From assembly GCA_026075535.2 (NCBI GenBank), contig AP026544.2, positions 8,308,001 through 8,372,000 of the forward strand: a stretch of DNA of 64,000 nt, written 5' to 3'. The notes beneath the pieces were generated by a model. It was not told where the DNA came from, did not search any database, and saw only the letters and a program-made list of their open reading frames with translations. Each line of letters starts with the position of its first letter. The stretch's first letter is position 1. The DNA is from Tricholoma matsutake (Eukaryota; Basidiomycota; Agaricomycetes; Agaricales; Tricholomataceae). Made by a program: the position numbers and the translations under genes. This document shows, in pieces, positions 23,781 to 34,500 of this stretch.

Positions 23781-23995
23781 CCTGGGCAAACAAGTTTGCA
23801 CCCTGGGAATAATGTGCAGTCATTCTCATTGTATGGCGTTACTTCAGAGGTGTGAAAGGTAGGGAATCAGTGTGATGCTAATGGGAATTCCAGGGTCACA
23901 GTCGACTTCTTGCGGTTGACGTCCGTAATAATGTACGGTCCATCGAATCTAGGCATAAATTTAGCAACATGTTTCTCACCTTTTGCAGCATATTC

Positions 23996-24922
23996 TCATC
24001 GCCTGTTCTCTGTTGATAGCATAACACGATCCCCAATGTCTAGCACCAGGTTGACGCCATGAGTGAGGTTTGCGAATGCAGCTTGTGTCACCTTAGCTTT
24101 CAGTAAGTTATCTTGTGCTTCATAAACATCCAGTTGTAGATGGTGAATCAACTCTCGAGCTCTGAGTTCCTTGGGCATGTTGGTAATCACAGGTGTGAGG
24201 AGTGGAGGAATTAGTCGAGGACTATGGCCCATTCGCAGTTGGAAAGGCGAAAATCCTGTGGACTTGTTTACAGTATTCATTAAGTCAAAATGCACTCGTG
24301 GCAGTGTGCAGACCCAGCCTGTCTGATTACGCACCACATGGTAACGCAGTGCCTGGTTGATTGTTTTGTTAGAGTGTTCATTTGCTCCATCAGTTTCAGG
24401 GTGATACACTGAAGACATCTTCAGTTTAATACCAGTGAGTTTGTGCAAGGCGGTCCAAAATTTCGAGACAAAAAGTTTGTCGCAATCAGATACAATATTC
24501 AAAGGTAGGCCATTTTTGCAGTACCACCAATCAAAAAAAACCTGCGCGAGCTGTTCAGCAGTAAGGTCAAACCAAGTTGGGACAATCTGCAAATCAGATC
24601 CAAGTTGGTCCATCATCGTCAGAATGCAGTTGAAGCCACTATCTTCAGGCAGTGGTCCAATGAAATCCATTGCAACAGAATCACCTTGTCCATCTGGCAT
24701 GGGTAAGGGATGCAAAGGACCTGCAGGCAACTTAGTTCTTGACTTGTTGCATTGGCATTCAGGGCAACTCAGCACATATGCCTGTTCAAGGTCATGGCGC
24801 ATGTTTGGCCAGTAGTAAGAATCTCGCAATGAACTGTAAGTCTTCTCAAATCCAAAATGCCTGAGAGAATCATGGGACAGGTGGAACAGAGCCTCCCTAA
24901 GTCCCGGTGCAGATGGTACCAC
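23996..24922 (-). CDS. gypsy-3 integrase
   Basis: An open 308-residue stretch. The zinc-binding region reads HLSHDSLRHFGFEKTYSSL with C-PEC. The core has MDFIGPLP, IVSDCDKLFVSKF (homologues have VSDRDKLF, so Arg to Cys) and a YHPETDGANEHSN block with the third acidic residue. It ends in the GDRVMLSTENRR segment before a TGA. The frame continues after the stop into the chromodomain. Confidence 0.88.
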   Translation of the reverse strand: MVPSAPGLREALFHLSHDSLRHFGFEKTYSSLRDSYYWPNMRHDLEQAYVLSCPECQCNKSRTKLPAGPLHPLPMPDGQGDSVAMDFIGPLPEDSGFNCILTMMDQLGSDLQIVPTWFDLTAEQLAQVFFDWWYCKNGLPLNIVSDCDKLFVSKFWTALHKLTGIKLKMSSVYHPETDGANEHSNKTINQALRYHVVRNQTGWVCTLPRVHFDLMNTVNKSTGFSPFQLRMGHSPRLIPPLLTPVITNMPKELRARELIHHLQLDVYEAQDNLLKAKVTQAAFANLTHGVNLVLDIGDRVMLSTENRR

Positions 24923-24925
24923 CAG

Positions 24926-26512
24926 TCACCCAGCGATAAACCACAACCCGTCATGCATCTGTACAGATGCCATGCCAGGGGCAGCGGCAATCAGTTTCTT
25001 GCACCAAGAATCAGTCAAATAACCCTCGATGATGCTCTTCTTGAGCTCCGGGTTGGCAGAGATCATCAGTGTTGCTGCGACAGGCAGTTCCATTTTCACC
25101 AAACAGTGTATGGATTGCCAAGGTGATTTTTGTGTGGCAGGCACTACCACGTTCATTGACGCGAGGTCATCATTGTAGGGACAGTATTCATATGGTGTGT
25201 GGGCTGCCTCCATTGCAGCTGAGCTGTTAGCCATGGAAGTTGTGGGCAACTGTGAAAGTGCATCAGCCACGGAGTTCTCATCCCCTCTGATATAAACAAT
25301 CTTAGCATCAAACTGGGACATGAACTCCATCCAGCAGGCCTGTCAACGGGACAAGTCAGGTTGTGAGTCAAAATTTTCCAGTGTTTTATGGTCAGTGAAA
25401 ATTGTGAAGCTACAGCCAAACAGATCAGATCACCACTTCTTCAGTGCACAAATAATGGCCAGCATTTCCTTCTCGTGAACCAGATAATTTAGTTCGGCAC
25501 CCTTAAATGTCATGGAGTCAAATGCGACCGGCCAGGCAGTCTCCCAGGTTTTACCAAAGGATAGGACAGCTCCAGAATGAACATCACTCGCATCTGTTGT
25601 CAGGAAATTTTTTTGCTCATTGTCCCCATGGTCAATCATTGTCAAGCAGTTGTGGCTGACCACAATTGTTTTGATTGCATTGAAAGCAATTTGATGGTAT
25701 GGCTCCCAAGCTGGGAAAGAGCGGGTAGCTTGGGCAGTTGTCAAAGGGGTCAGAACAGAAGTGTGTGTAGCAAGGTTCGGCAGGAAAGCAGCCAGGTAGT
25801 GTATGAGACCCAAAAAGCGATGCACATCAGTTGCATTTTGGGGTCGTGGCCAGTTAAGAATTTTCTCAACTTTACTGTTGTCTGGTTCGATTCCAGCAGC
25901 GGAGATATGATGACCCAGAAAATCAATTGAAGAGCAGTACAGGTGGGTCTTTTTGGGGTTATTAGCCTTACGCAGCACATTAAGAATCAGATGGACATTA
26001 TGGTGGTGTTCATTGATTGACTGCAACCAGATTACAATATCGTCCAGGTACACATGGCAGATCTTGCCAATGTGTTCCCACAGTGCCACTGCCACTTGGC
26101 GTTGGTGTATAGCTGGCGCATTCCGCAGGCCCATAGGCATCACCAACCATTTGTAAAGCCCAAAAGGAGTGGAAACAGCAGTCAGGTGGACATCATCTGG
26201 ATGCATTTGAGTCTGGAAGAAGCTGTCAGTCATGTCCATCGTTGCCCAGATTTTACCCTTAGCACAGTCGTTTAAGATATTGTCCACGCGTGGCAGTGGA
26301 TGTGAGTCGACCACCATGTTTGTGTTCAGTTGGCAGAAGTCATTAACCCAGTGCGGCAGGATGGTTGTATCCACCTTAGGGATTATAAACACTGGAGAGG
26401 CCCATGAAGAAGATGATGACTGTATGCACCCAGCATCCAAGTGCTTCTGAAGCAGTGTTCCCCAAGCTTCTCGAAATTTCCAAGGACACTGATAAGTCCA
26501 TGTTTTGATCAC
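24926..26512 (-). pseudogene. gypsy-3 reverse transcriptase and RNase H
   Basis: 25430-26512 covers RT: SSSWASPVFIIPK, the catalytic VYLDDIVIW with an intact YLDD, and IDFLGHHIS. RNase H starts TTDASDVHSGAVLSFG and continues in 24926-25330 (IVYIRGDENSVADALSQLP). The conserved PRWVNDFRQLN reads PHWVNDFCQLN, two arginines lost by transitions. TGA and TAG codons split the frame at 25428 and near 25340. Confidence 0.9.
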
Positions 26513-26536
26513 CTGTTCAGCCTTTTTCAGGTGGAT

Positions 26537-27640
26537 TCATGCTTGCACATTGGTGGGCAAGGCAGATGCATGGGGTATTGGCTCGAAAAGATCGTGATAC
26601 TCTGCCTTCAGCAAGTCTTCATGGTGCATAAGTTCAGCTACATGCGTCAGAATCTCAATGTGGGCTGCAATCGCACCTGCAATATCTATTGGCTTCACAT
26701 GCTCAAAATTCAGTAGATGTCGACAGCCCTGTAACACAAATTTAAGTTCTTCTATCATTAGTTCACGGTCTGTTTTTGTTTGTCGCAGCTGAGCCCGCAA
26801 TCGACATAGGGGTTTAGGTTTCTGTACAGCATGAAGTTTTGGATTCAATAAGTCAAAGCCATTTACTTTATCAATGCAAGTCCATGCGGCATGGTTGGTT
26901 ACAATATTATTTACAACTAAGAATGGCAAGCCCAGAATTACAGGGGCACAGAGGTTGGACGCTACCAGAGCCCGTACAGTATGGGAGGTCCATTCGCCAT
27001 CTACGGCGGTCACAGCAAGTTTTACCCAGTCAGTCAATACAGTCTTAGCAGCCGTCTCAGAATTCTTCACAGCGACATCAATTGTTTCGGGTTTAGGCAG
27101 GCATCGGCAGTGGAGACCAAGTTTTGTAACTAGTTCTGTGTCAATCAGTGCCACATGAGTGCCATCATCAAGCAGCATAGGCACAGAAAGCAGTAATGAT
27201 ACATTCGGGCCCTCAATAGAGCCTTGCCACCAAAGGTGGCGGCAGCTGAAAGGGGCACTCACCGAGTCATCATCACTCTCATCAGAATCGGTGCCATTGC
27301 CCAAGGCAGCAGATCCCCTCAACTGGAAATCAGCATGTTCGTCTGCCCACAAGCCCATGGCTGCTATGGGACGTGTTGCACGGGGTAGGATGGCGTTGGC
27401 CACTGTCGCAGGAATAGAAGAACTCGTGGATGGGAGGGGAGCCGTGCGATGGTCGATCAGTCCTCGGTAGGAGGCAGCTGCAGGGAAGCCATATGGGCAC
27501 TCAGCAGAATGGTGGCAGACATAAATATGCTGGCATTTTCGGCAACCCTCCTTTGCATCCAATTCGTCCTTTTCCTCCTTCGTCAGTGGAGAGAGACTGA
27601 CATGGGCGGAACTGGAGGGTGCAGCAGGGGCAGTGTTCAC
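26537..27640 (-). CDS. gypsy-3 gag C-terminus and protease
   Basis: An open 367-residue frame. The N-terminal Cys/His cluster GCRKCQHIYVCHHSAECPYGFP acts as the gag zinc motif. The retropepsin-like region has DDGTHVALIDTELVTKLGL, where Thr replaces the usual Cys/Ser-Gly after the Asp, so cleavage activity is doubtful. A conserved ILGLPFLVVNNIV segment follows. Confidence 0.75.
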   Translation of the reverse strand: MNTAPAAPSSSAHVSLSPLTKEEKDELDAKEGCRKCQHIYVCHHSAECPYGFPAAASYRGLIDHRTAPLPSTSSSIPATVANAILPRATRPIAAMGLWADEHADFQLRGSAALGNGTDSDESDDDSVSAPFSCRHLWWQGSIEGPNVSLLLSVPMLLDDGTHVALIDTELVTKLGLHCRCLPKPETIDVAVKNSETAAKTVLTDWVKLAVTAVDGEWTSHTVRALVASNLCAPVILGLPFLVVNNIVTNHAAWTCIDKVNGFDLLNPKLHAVQKPKPLCRLRAQLRQTKTDRELMIEELKFVLQGCRHLLNFEHVKPIDIAGAIAAHIEILTHVAELMHHEDLLKAEYHDLFEPIPHASALPTNVQA

Positions 27641-27800
27641 ATTTCCAGCAGGTACAGGGGTTGTACCCGAGTTAAATTGAGAATGGTGTCATTTATTGAA
27701 ATTGGTATATCCCTCCTCATTGGTATCCCATCCGCGTTTACACTCACAAAACAGTTCAGCTGCTAACTGCTGTGTGCACAGACGGTCAGCATGACGCACA

Positions 27801-27912
27801 TCATTGAGGGCCTTCAACTTTCTGGCGGAAGGTGGCCTCACACTGAAAAGAGTTAGTGTCAATGAGCAGTGGGTTTAGGGATTGCATGCGGTTGAAGTAG
27901 TCCCAGAATGTA
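27801..27912 (-). pseudogene. gypsy-3 gag, middle part (left of element X)
   Basis: Reads TFWDYFNRMQSLNPLLIDTN. The gag N-terminal part at 54639-55105 ends ...SLTLATDD. Taking out 27911-54638 with one copy of TAC joins the two in frame through a single ACA codon. Confidence 0.8.
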
Positions 27913-28059
27913 CAACTGGTGGGACATGCGGTGATAGGTTGTCTCCTTGGCTCAAAGGCCGATTCACCATTTCGACCACATTCTAAGCACATCGGATAAC
28001 TCGCATGAGGTCCCAGAAGCAGCACAACCACTCCCGACCAAGTCTACCAAGTGCAATAT

Positions 28060-28211
28060 TGTGTCAAACATGATCGAACATCGTCGAAAATCATCGAGCA
28101 TCGAGCATCGTCAAACATTGTCAAATTATGACATTATTTTTCACAAAATATTTATGGTCAAGGTCATGGTCATACTCAAAGTCATGGTGCTGAAGTCATG
28201 GTCATGGTCAA
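28060..28211 (+). repeat. Element X left subterminal repeats
   Basis: Units ATCGAACATCGTCGAAAATC / ATCGAGCATCGTC, then ATTTTTCACAAAATA, then GGTCATGGTCA-type hexamer repeats. The same components occur at 53400-53770. Confidence 0.65.
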
Positions 28212-28964
28212 TGTTAAGACTATAGGTCTTTAACTCAGCCTCGGCTTCATGTGTTACAGTTGGAGGCTTTCCAACTGTCTCGTATCGCACTAGGAGACTT
28301 TCCTAGTGTATCAGGCTTCCTGCCTTTACTTGGGTACTTCCTCAAGTAGTCACGGCTATCCATACTCAGAGGCTTTCTGAGTAGACCGTTCGTTTGTGTA
28401 TCACAGTTGGAGGCTTTCCAACTGTCAAGTTCGGGTTATCACAGCTAGGGGCTTCCTAAGCTGTCGAGTTTGAGTGTATCACAACTAAGGGACTTCCTTA
28501 GTTGTCGAGTGTTCTGGTTGAGTCTAAGACCGTTGGTTGAATTAGGTCAAGCTGGAGAATACACAGAGTGTAGCTACAGCTTATATACTGTTCCAGGACT
28601 ATCTATCGTCCAATCAGAAGGTGAGATGCTTATCAGGTAAATATAGACAAGAACAATAGAAACAATAGGCCTCATGCCTCGCATGAGGTGTCTGATGTCA
28701 AGGAGTGCTACAGCGCAGCATATCAGAGAACAATAAGAGATAAGCCTCATGCCTAGCATGAGGCGTCCAATGTCATAGATCCAATGTCAAGGATCCAATG
28801 TCACGGACCTCATGTAAAGGGGTTGTCATACCATGATGTGTGTGGGAGTGGATTCGGGTGCATGGAGTCGCCATGCATCAAGGTGTCTCCCGTCGGAAGT
28901 GAGCCAAATCAAACAAGAAAAATGAAGTGCCCAGTCTTGCGGGTCCAGATAACAAATCGTAACA
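28212..28964 (-). repeat. gypsy-outer 3' LTR with serial hairpins
   Basis: Seven short inverted repeats with different stems but a shared G(G/A)CTT loop lie at 28256-28278, 28288-28308, 28327-28348, 28363-28383, 28403-28425, 28441-28464 and 28481-28505. Three further hairpins of other types lie at 28670-28688, 28745-28763 and 28859-28877. Confidence 0.85.
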
Positions 28965-28986
28965 TCACCCTCTCTATCTTCGAAGT
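28965..28986 (-). promoter_or_regulatory. gypsy-outer polypurine tract
   Basis: On minus, AGATAGAGAGGGTGA abuts the LTR. It resembles the gypsy-inner tract AGAGAGGGGGTGA. Confidence 0.65.
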
Positions 28987-29022
28987 CACTGACTTCGATC
29001 AAAATCTCTTTCTCCTCCCTGG

Positions 29023-29481
29023 TCAGGAGGTGGGGTGGGGTTGTGGGGTTTGAGGGAATTGGTTGGAGCGCAGTAGTGTTCCCAACTCTCTGTGTTCTCC
29101 AAGCAGGAGTCTCTTCGCCAGGCTATATCCACTCTCATCATCATAGTGGGTATTCCACTGCAGGTCGATCCATAGGGGTCTGCTCACACCCACCAGTGGC
29201 CTCATACCAGGGTGAAGCCCTGTCCGGTCGACGCAGAAGTCCTCTGGGATGTAGTCTTCCCCGTCTCGCTCTTCCTCAAAACACCACTCTTCATATTGGG
29301 TCCTCACCCAGGTGTAGTCCGCCTTCGTGCTCCTCCAGGCAAAGAGGCAACATTTGGGGCAGGTCAAGGACACCCTTCTTATCCAGTTGTCCCTTGTTAT
29401 CCAGAAGGGAATCCCATGTGGGCATACCCACGAGGGTCTGCCTGGGAGTATGTTCATCAGTGGTTGTTGGTTGATGACCAT
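29023..29481 (-). CDS. Cys-rich accessory ORF downstream of gypsy-outer pol
   Basis: An open 152-residue frame between the chromodomain and the 3' LTR, out of frame with pol. It has a compact Cys/His pattern (WVCPHGIPFWITRDN, SLTCPKCCLFAWR) that could bind zinc, then an acidic, aromatic stretch (YTWVRTQYEEWCFEEE). No stops, unlike much of pol, which hints at coding use. I do not recognise the family. It could be an extra C-terminal domain reached by frameshift, or an envelope-position accessory gene. Confidence 0.45.
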   Translation of the reverse strand: MVINQQPLMNILPGRPSWVCPHGIPFWITRDNWIRRVSLTCPKCCLFAWRSTKADYTWVRTQYEEWCFEEERDGEDYIPEDFCVDRTGLHPGMRPLVGVSRPLWIDLQWNTHYDDESGYSLAKRLLLGEHRELGTLLRSNQFPQTPQPHPTS

Positions 29482-29599
29482 TCACCCAGTCCTTGCTGGG
29501 GTTCATGGCAGGTGTAGTGTCGATGGAGGGGGGAGCATCCTGTGGTTTCTTTGATTTGGTGGGTGTTTTTGGTCTTGGTTCTGGGGGGTTCTACAGCTG

Positions 29600-29857
29600 T
29601 CATCGCTGTTTATATGCTCCAAGGATTTTCTTGGCATGTTTCAGGTTTCCCTTGGGCTCCCAGGAGTTCTCCAAGGTCGGGTATCTGACCCACTTCACTA
29701 AGAAGTGCATGGTCCTTCCTTTTTTTTTCTGTCCAATGATCGCTTCCACTTCGTACTCCGATTCACCTTCTATTAGGTCCAGTGGAGGTTCTGGCAAGTT
29801 TGGACCATGCGTCTCGGTTTCTTTATACAGGGTGAGGAGTGCCGCATGGAATACCGG
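29600..29857 (-). pseudogene. gypsy-outer pol C-terminus with chromodomain (split by gypsy-inner)
   Basis: EYEVEAIIGQKKKGR followed by HFLVKWVRYPTLENSWEP is a clear chromodomain. Just before it lies VFHAALLTLYKETE. Removing gypsy-inner and one ACCGG joins WKIHP (at 35896) to VFHAALL in frame, the normal integrase-to-chromodomain connection. Confidence 0.88.
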
Positions 29858-30283
29858 TGTAAGGGGACTAGGGGGGTGCCCTGTGTGTTTTTCCTATTTT
29901 TTATGTTCATCCCATATTTTTCTCCACCTCATTTCCTTCTATTCTTCATTTTCTATGATTTTTCCGGATTTTATTACTAATTTTCCCTTGCTATCATGTT
30001 TGTACATGTTGACACTTTTATATTTAGAGGCGGAGTACCCCTTCCGACACATACCCCTTGGTATGATGTCATTCGGCAGCCTTGATCCGCCTATCTCTGC
30101 CTTTTTCTATTTTTAGGTTATATTTGATTTTTGTCATCTTCACATATACTGGGCATCAGCAAGGGGATCCTTAGAGTTTTCTCTTTGGATTTCCCTTTGC
30201 TAGGTGCGCCCCCAATCCCTGTATTATGTAGCATAATTTTAACTTCAGATTTCCCTTTGCTAGAGGCTTAGGTTGCCCTTATA
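29858..30283 (+). repeat. gypsy-inner 5' LTR
   Basis: Starts TGTAAGGGGACTAGG and ends GGTTGCCCTTATA. The usual CA end is absent. It contains a direct repeat, TTTCCCTTTGCTAG, spaced about 60 bp apart. Confidence 0.92.
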
Positions 30284-30402
30284 GTAGAAAACTCTCCCCT
30301 AAGGCCCGAAAATCGCGAACGTGCTGCCCAAGATAGGCAGGTACGGACTGGACAACGCTTCCCAAAGCTCCACAGAGTCCCTACACACCGTTCCAGATAC
30401 TC

Positions 30403-31554
30403 TTGCCTTTATTACGCCGCCATTTTCGCCAAACGTGCTCCCTAGCGACATGGACGCATCAGAACGCATCAGAACGCTTCAACGTGCTTGAAAGCGACGT
30501 TTCCGGAATGCGCGCGCAAATCGACTCGCTTAAATCTACGATTGAAAACTTCGTTAGGACCCTCCAGGCTAACCCTACGACCAATAGTTCCCCCTTTACG
30601 ACTCCAAGCGCACCCAACAATGACGTTTTGCCAAACACATCCACTAAGGAACGTGCCCAGATCAAACTGTCCCCCCCCGCCAAATTTAATGGTGCACGTG
30701 CGCAGGGACATGCATTCCTTAATTCCTGTGAGTTATACATTAGTCTCCAGTCGCATCAATTCATCGATGAGGCTGCAAAAATTTATTGGGCCTTCACATA
30801 CATGAAATCTGAACGCGCCTATCTCTATGTGGACCGTATCCTACATCAAACTAAAGAACTCGGTTCTCTACCTTTCTCCACTTGGGGTGACTTTCGAGCT
30901 GAGTTCATACGCCACTTCTGCCCCCTCAATGAACGCCACCGAGCAGTGACACGACTTGAGTCATCCGCTTACCACCAGGGACGTCGATCTGTGGACGACT
31001 ATATCAATGAGTTCAAGGATTTGGTGGACATGGCAGGATATGGGAGTGGGTTACCAGTGGTGGTGAAGTTCCGACGGGGGCTCAACCGAGAAATTCAGGA
31101 CCAGATTGCACAGATGTTGGAAGGGCGCCCAGCGGACAATGATATCCTTGCTTGGTATGAAGCTGCTTCACTCTGTGACAAGAACCGACTCACAAATGTG
31201 GCATTTAATGCTGCATTCCATGCTCCAACTACCACTCATACACCCTACACCTTCAATCGAAGCCTTCCCTGCCCTAACCCCATTCCTGTTCATCAAACTC
31301 CCACACCAGCTGTCAATGTCCCAGTACCAATGGATGTTGATGCAGCCCGCAGCCATGCACGTAAGTTGGATCTCTGCTACCGTTGTGGGGAACCTGGACA
31401 CAGGGCTGGAGCGTGTCCCCATCATCAGGATATCTGCATGCTCACCCCTGAGGGACGAGATGAACTCCTGCAAGATTTGTTGGCGCTTGTAGATGTTGAG
31501 GAAGCGAAGGATCAAGTTGTAGAGGAGCAGGATTTTCCTATTCGCAGCGAGTGA
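30403..31554 (+). CDS. gypsy-inner gag
   Basis: The open frame covers a retrotransposon gag capsid (AKIYWAFTYMKSERAYLY, FRAEFIRHFCPLNERHRA, SVDDYINEFKDLVDMAGY) and a perfect zinc knuckle CYRCGEPGHRAGAC near the C-terminus. The true start is uncertain. The ATG at 30451 begins a plausible leader (MDASERIRTLQRA) in another frame, next to a GCATCAGAAC duplication, so a small indel probably altered the N-terminus. It ends 4 bp inside the pol frame. Confidence 0.9.
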   Translation: MPLLRRHFRQTCSLATWTHQNASERFNVLESDVSGMRAQIDSLKSTIENFVRTLQANPTTNSSPFTTPSAPNNDVLPNTSTKERAQIKLSPPAKFNGARAQGHAFLNSCELYISLQSHQFIDEAAKIYWAFTYMKSERAYLYVDRILHQTKELGSLPFSTWGDFRAEFIRHFCPLNERHRAVTRLESSAYHQGRRSVDDYINEFKDLVDMAGYGSGLPVVVKFRRGLNREIQDQIAQMLEGRPADNDILAWYEAASLCDKNRLTNVAFNAAFHAPTTTHTPYTFNRSLPCPNPIPVHQTPTPAVNVPVPMDVDAARSHARKLDLCYRCGEPGHRAGACPHHQDICMLTPEGRDELLQDLLALVDVEEAKDQVVEEQDFPIRSE

Positions 31555-34500
31555 ATCGTACGCCCTCACTGCCTGTCCATAACCGCTTTGAAGTCTTGTC
31601 AGTTGAATCCCCAGAGAATGAATCCATTTCTGTGACTGCTCCCCTCTCTGACCCTTTGAAGTTGGCTAAAGACGTACCTGCTCTCCCCATCTCTCCTTCT
31701 ACTCCACGTCCCAAAATTAAATCATGGGAGCGTAAACTACCACGCAAGTATATTGTGGCATCCACTCCCTCTGCACATTCCTTAAATCTAGCCATCGAAC
31801 TGCAGACGACCAACACTGGACAGATACTTGGTGTCTCTGCGCTCCTGGACTCTGGTGCGACTGGTCTCTTCATCGATTCCCATCTGGTACAACAACATTG
31901 TCTAAATACTCGCTCACTCTCACGTCCGATACCTGTATATAATGTGGATGGATCCCCAAATGAAGCTGGTGCCATCCGAGAGGTTGCAGACCTGGTTCTC
32001 CGTTACAAAGATCATAGTGAGCGTGCCCTTTTTGCTGTCACTCAATTAGGAAAGCAAAAGGCGATTTTGGGATATCCATGGCTTCGAGACCATAACCCAG
32101 AGGTCGACTGGCGCACTGGGGAGGTTACCATGAGCCGATGTCCATCCCGCTGTCGGACGTGTTTCACAGAAGCCAGGCAAAAACGTCGTGGACAGAAGGC
32201 GGCAATACGACGAACTCAGAAGTGTTGTGCTGGACCCCTGCCTATACCTGAAGTGGAATTGGAAGGGGTTCCTGATCTAATGCCGGACTCAGATGATGAT
32301 GATGAGGACCCAGAGGAAGTGGAGGAGGGTGATCAGATCTTCTACACTGCGATTCGCTCATCGCATGAGGTGTGTGCCACATCGAACATATCCCAACGCC
32401 TCGCCGAGGCCTTCCACAAAAACAACGCTGCTAAATCCTCTACTAACTCCTTACTCCCTCATCTCCATGAGTTTGAAGACATGTTCTCCAAGGAGTCATT
32501 CGACTCTCTTCCTGCGCATAAGCCATGGGATCACGCGATCAAACTCACCCCCGGCACAACCCCTTCATCCTGCAAGGTCTATCCTCTCTCTCCGGAAGAA
32601 CAATGGCAGCTTGACCAGTTCATCGATGAGCACCTGGCCTCTGGACGTATTCGACCATCGAAGTCACCCATGGCCTCTCCCTTTTTCTTTGTCAAGAAGA
32701 AGGATGGCTCACTTTGACCGGTTCAAGACTACAGAAGACTCAACAACATCACGGTCAAAAATCGCTACCCACTACCCCTCATCTCCGAACTCGTAAACCA
32801 GCTCCGTGGAGCCCGATACTTCACCAAGCTCGATGTCCGTTGGGGCTATAATAATGTGAGGATAAAGGAGGGAGATGAGTGGAAGGCAGCCTTTCGTACC
32901 AACCGTGGTCTTTTTGAACCGCTTGTCATGTTCTTTGGCCTTACTAATAGCCCTGCCACCTTTCAGACCATGATGAACGACATCTTCCATGACCTCATCC
33001 TTGAAGGTGTTGTCTGCATCTATCTCGACGACATCCTCATCTTCACTCGCACGGTTGAAGAGCACCATCGCATCACGCGCCTCGTCCTAGAGCGACTTCG
33101 ACGGTACAAACTCTACCTTCGTCAGGACAAATGCGAGTTTGAAAGGACCAAGATCGAGTACCTCGGCCTGATTATCTCGGAGGGTCAAGTGGAGATGGAT
33201 CCTATCAAGGTAAATGGGGTCACAGCTTGGCCGACGCCCACGAACAAGAAGGAGGTGCAGTCTTTCCTGGGCTTCATCAATTTTTATCAGTGTTTTATCA
33301 AGGATTTCTCACATCATGCACGACCGCTGTTCGACTTGACAGGAAAGGAGGCATGGAGGTGGGATAATGCACAACAGGAGGCATTCGAAAAGCTTAAGGA
33401 GATGGTCACTTCCGCTCCAATCCTTACCTTTGCTGACGATTCGGGTCCTTTTTGTGTAGAAGCCGACAGTTCTGACTTTGCGACGGGCGCTGTGTTGTCT
33501 CAGCAGTCTCCGGAGGACCAGAAGTGGCATCCTGTTGCATTCTACTCCAAAAGCCTTAGTGCTGTAGAGAGAAACTACGAGATCCATGACAAGGAGATGT
33601 TGGCGATAATGCGTGCGCTTGAGGAGTGGCGACACTTCCTCGAGGGTGCCCAACACAAGGTGGAAATTTGGACAGATCACAAGAACCTCGAGTACTTCAT
33701 GACAGCCAAGAAATTGAACCGTCGTCAAGCTCGTTGGTCCCTGTATCTATCTAGATTCAACTTCTCCTTACACCACCGTCCGGGTCGCAGCATGGGGAAG
33801 ACCGATGCCCTATCCCGATGTGCAGACCATGGGGATGGCAGCGGTGACAACCAAAACATTGTGCTGTTGCAGCCAGACCTGTTCACCATTCGGGCACTGG
33901 AAGGCATCGTACCCCAGGGCGAGGAGCGGGACATCCTACGTGACATTCGTCGCGCAAACCATAGCGGTTTACATGAGGATGTTGTTGCCCGAGCTGTTAA
34001 AGAACTGAGGAAGGGATCGACCCTTTCCTTATGTGTGGCAGTGTGGGCTGAAAAGGAGGACTTGTTGTATTTCAGGGATCGCATCTATGTTCCCAATGAC
34101 CCAGACCTTCGCCGGCGCATCATATCCCAACACCATGACTCACAGATTGCTGGCCACCCTGGACGCTGGAAGACCTTGGAGCTCACCTCATGGAACTATT
34201 GGTGGCCACAAATGTCATGGCTCATTGGTCAGTATTGTCGCACTTGTGACCTTTGCTTACGCACCAAGGTCCCTCGTTGCAAGCCTATTGGTGAGCTACA
34301 CCCTCTTCCTGTTCCAGAGAGTCGTTGGGATGTCATCAGCATTGACTTTGTGGTGGAATTGCCAGAGTCAAATGGGTTTGATGCGGTGATGTGCACAGTT
34401 GACTCAGTGGGAAAACGCGCTCAATTCATTCCCACTCACACCACTGTCAGTGCCCTAGGTGCCGCTCAACTCTACCTCCACCACGTGTGGAAATTACATG

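Noticed and set aside
30284..30320. tRNA primer site of gypsy-inner
   Set aside because: The sequence after the 5' LTR (GTAGAAAACTCTCCCC) matches no tRNA end I know; self-priming is possible but not shown.
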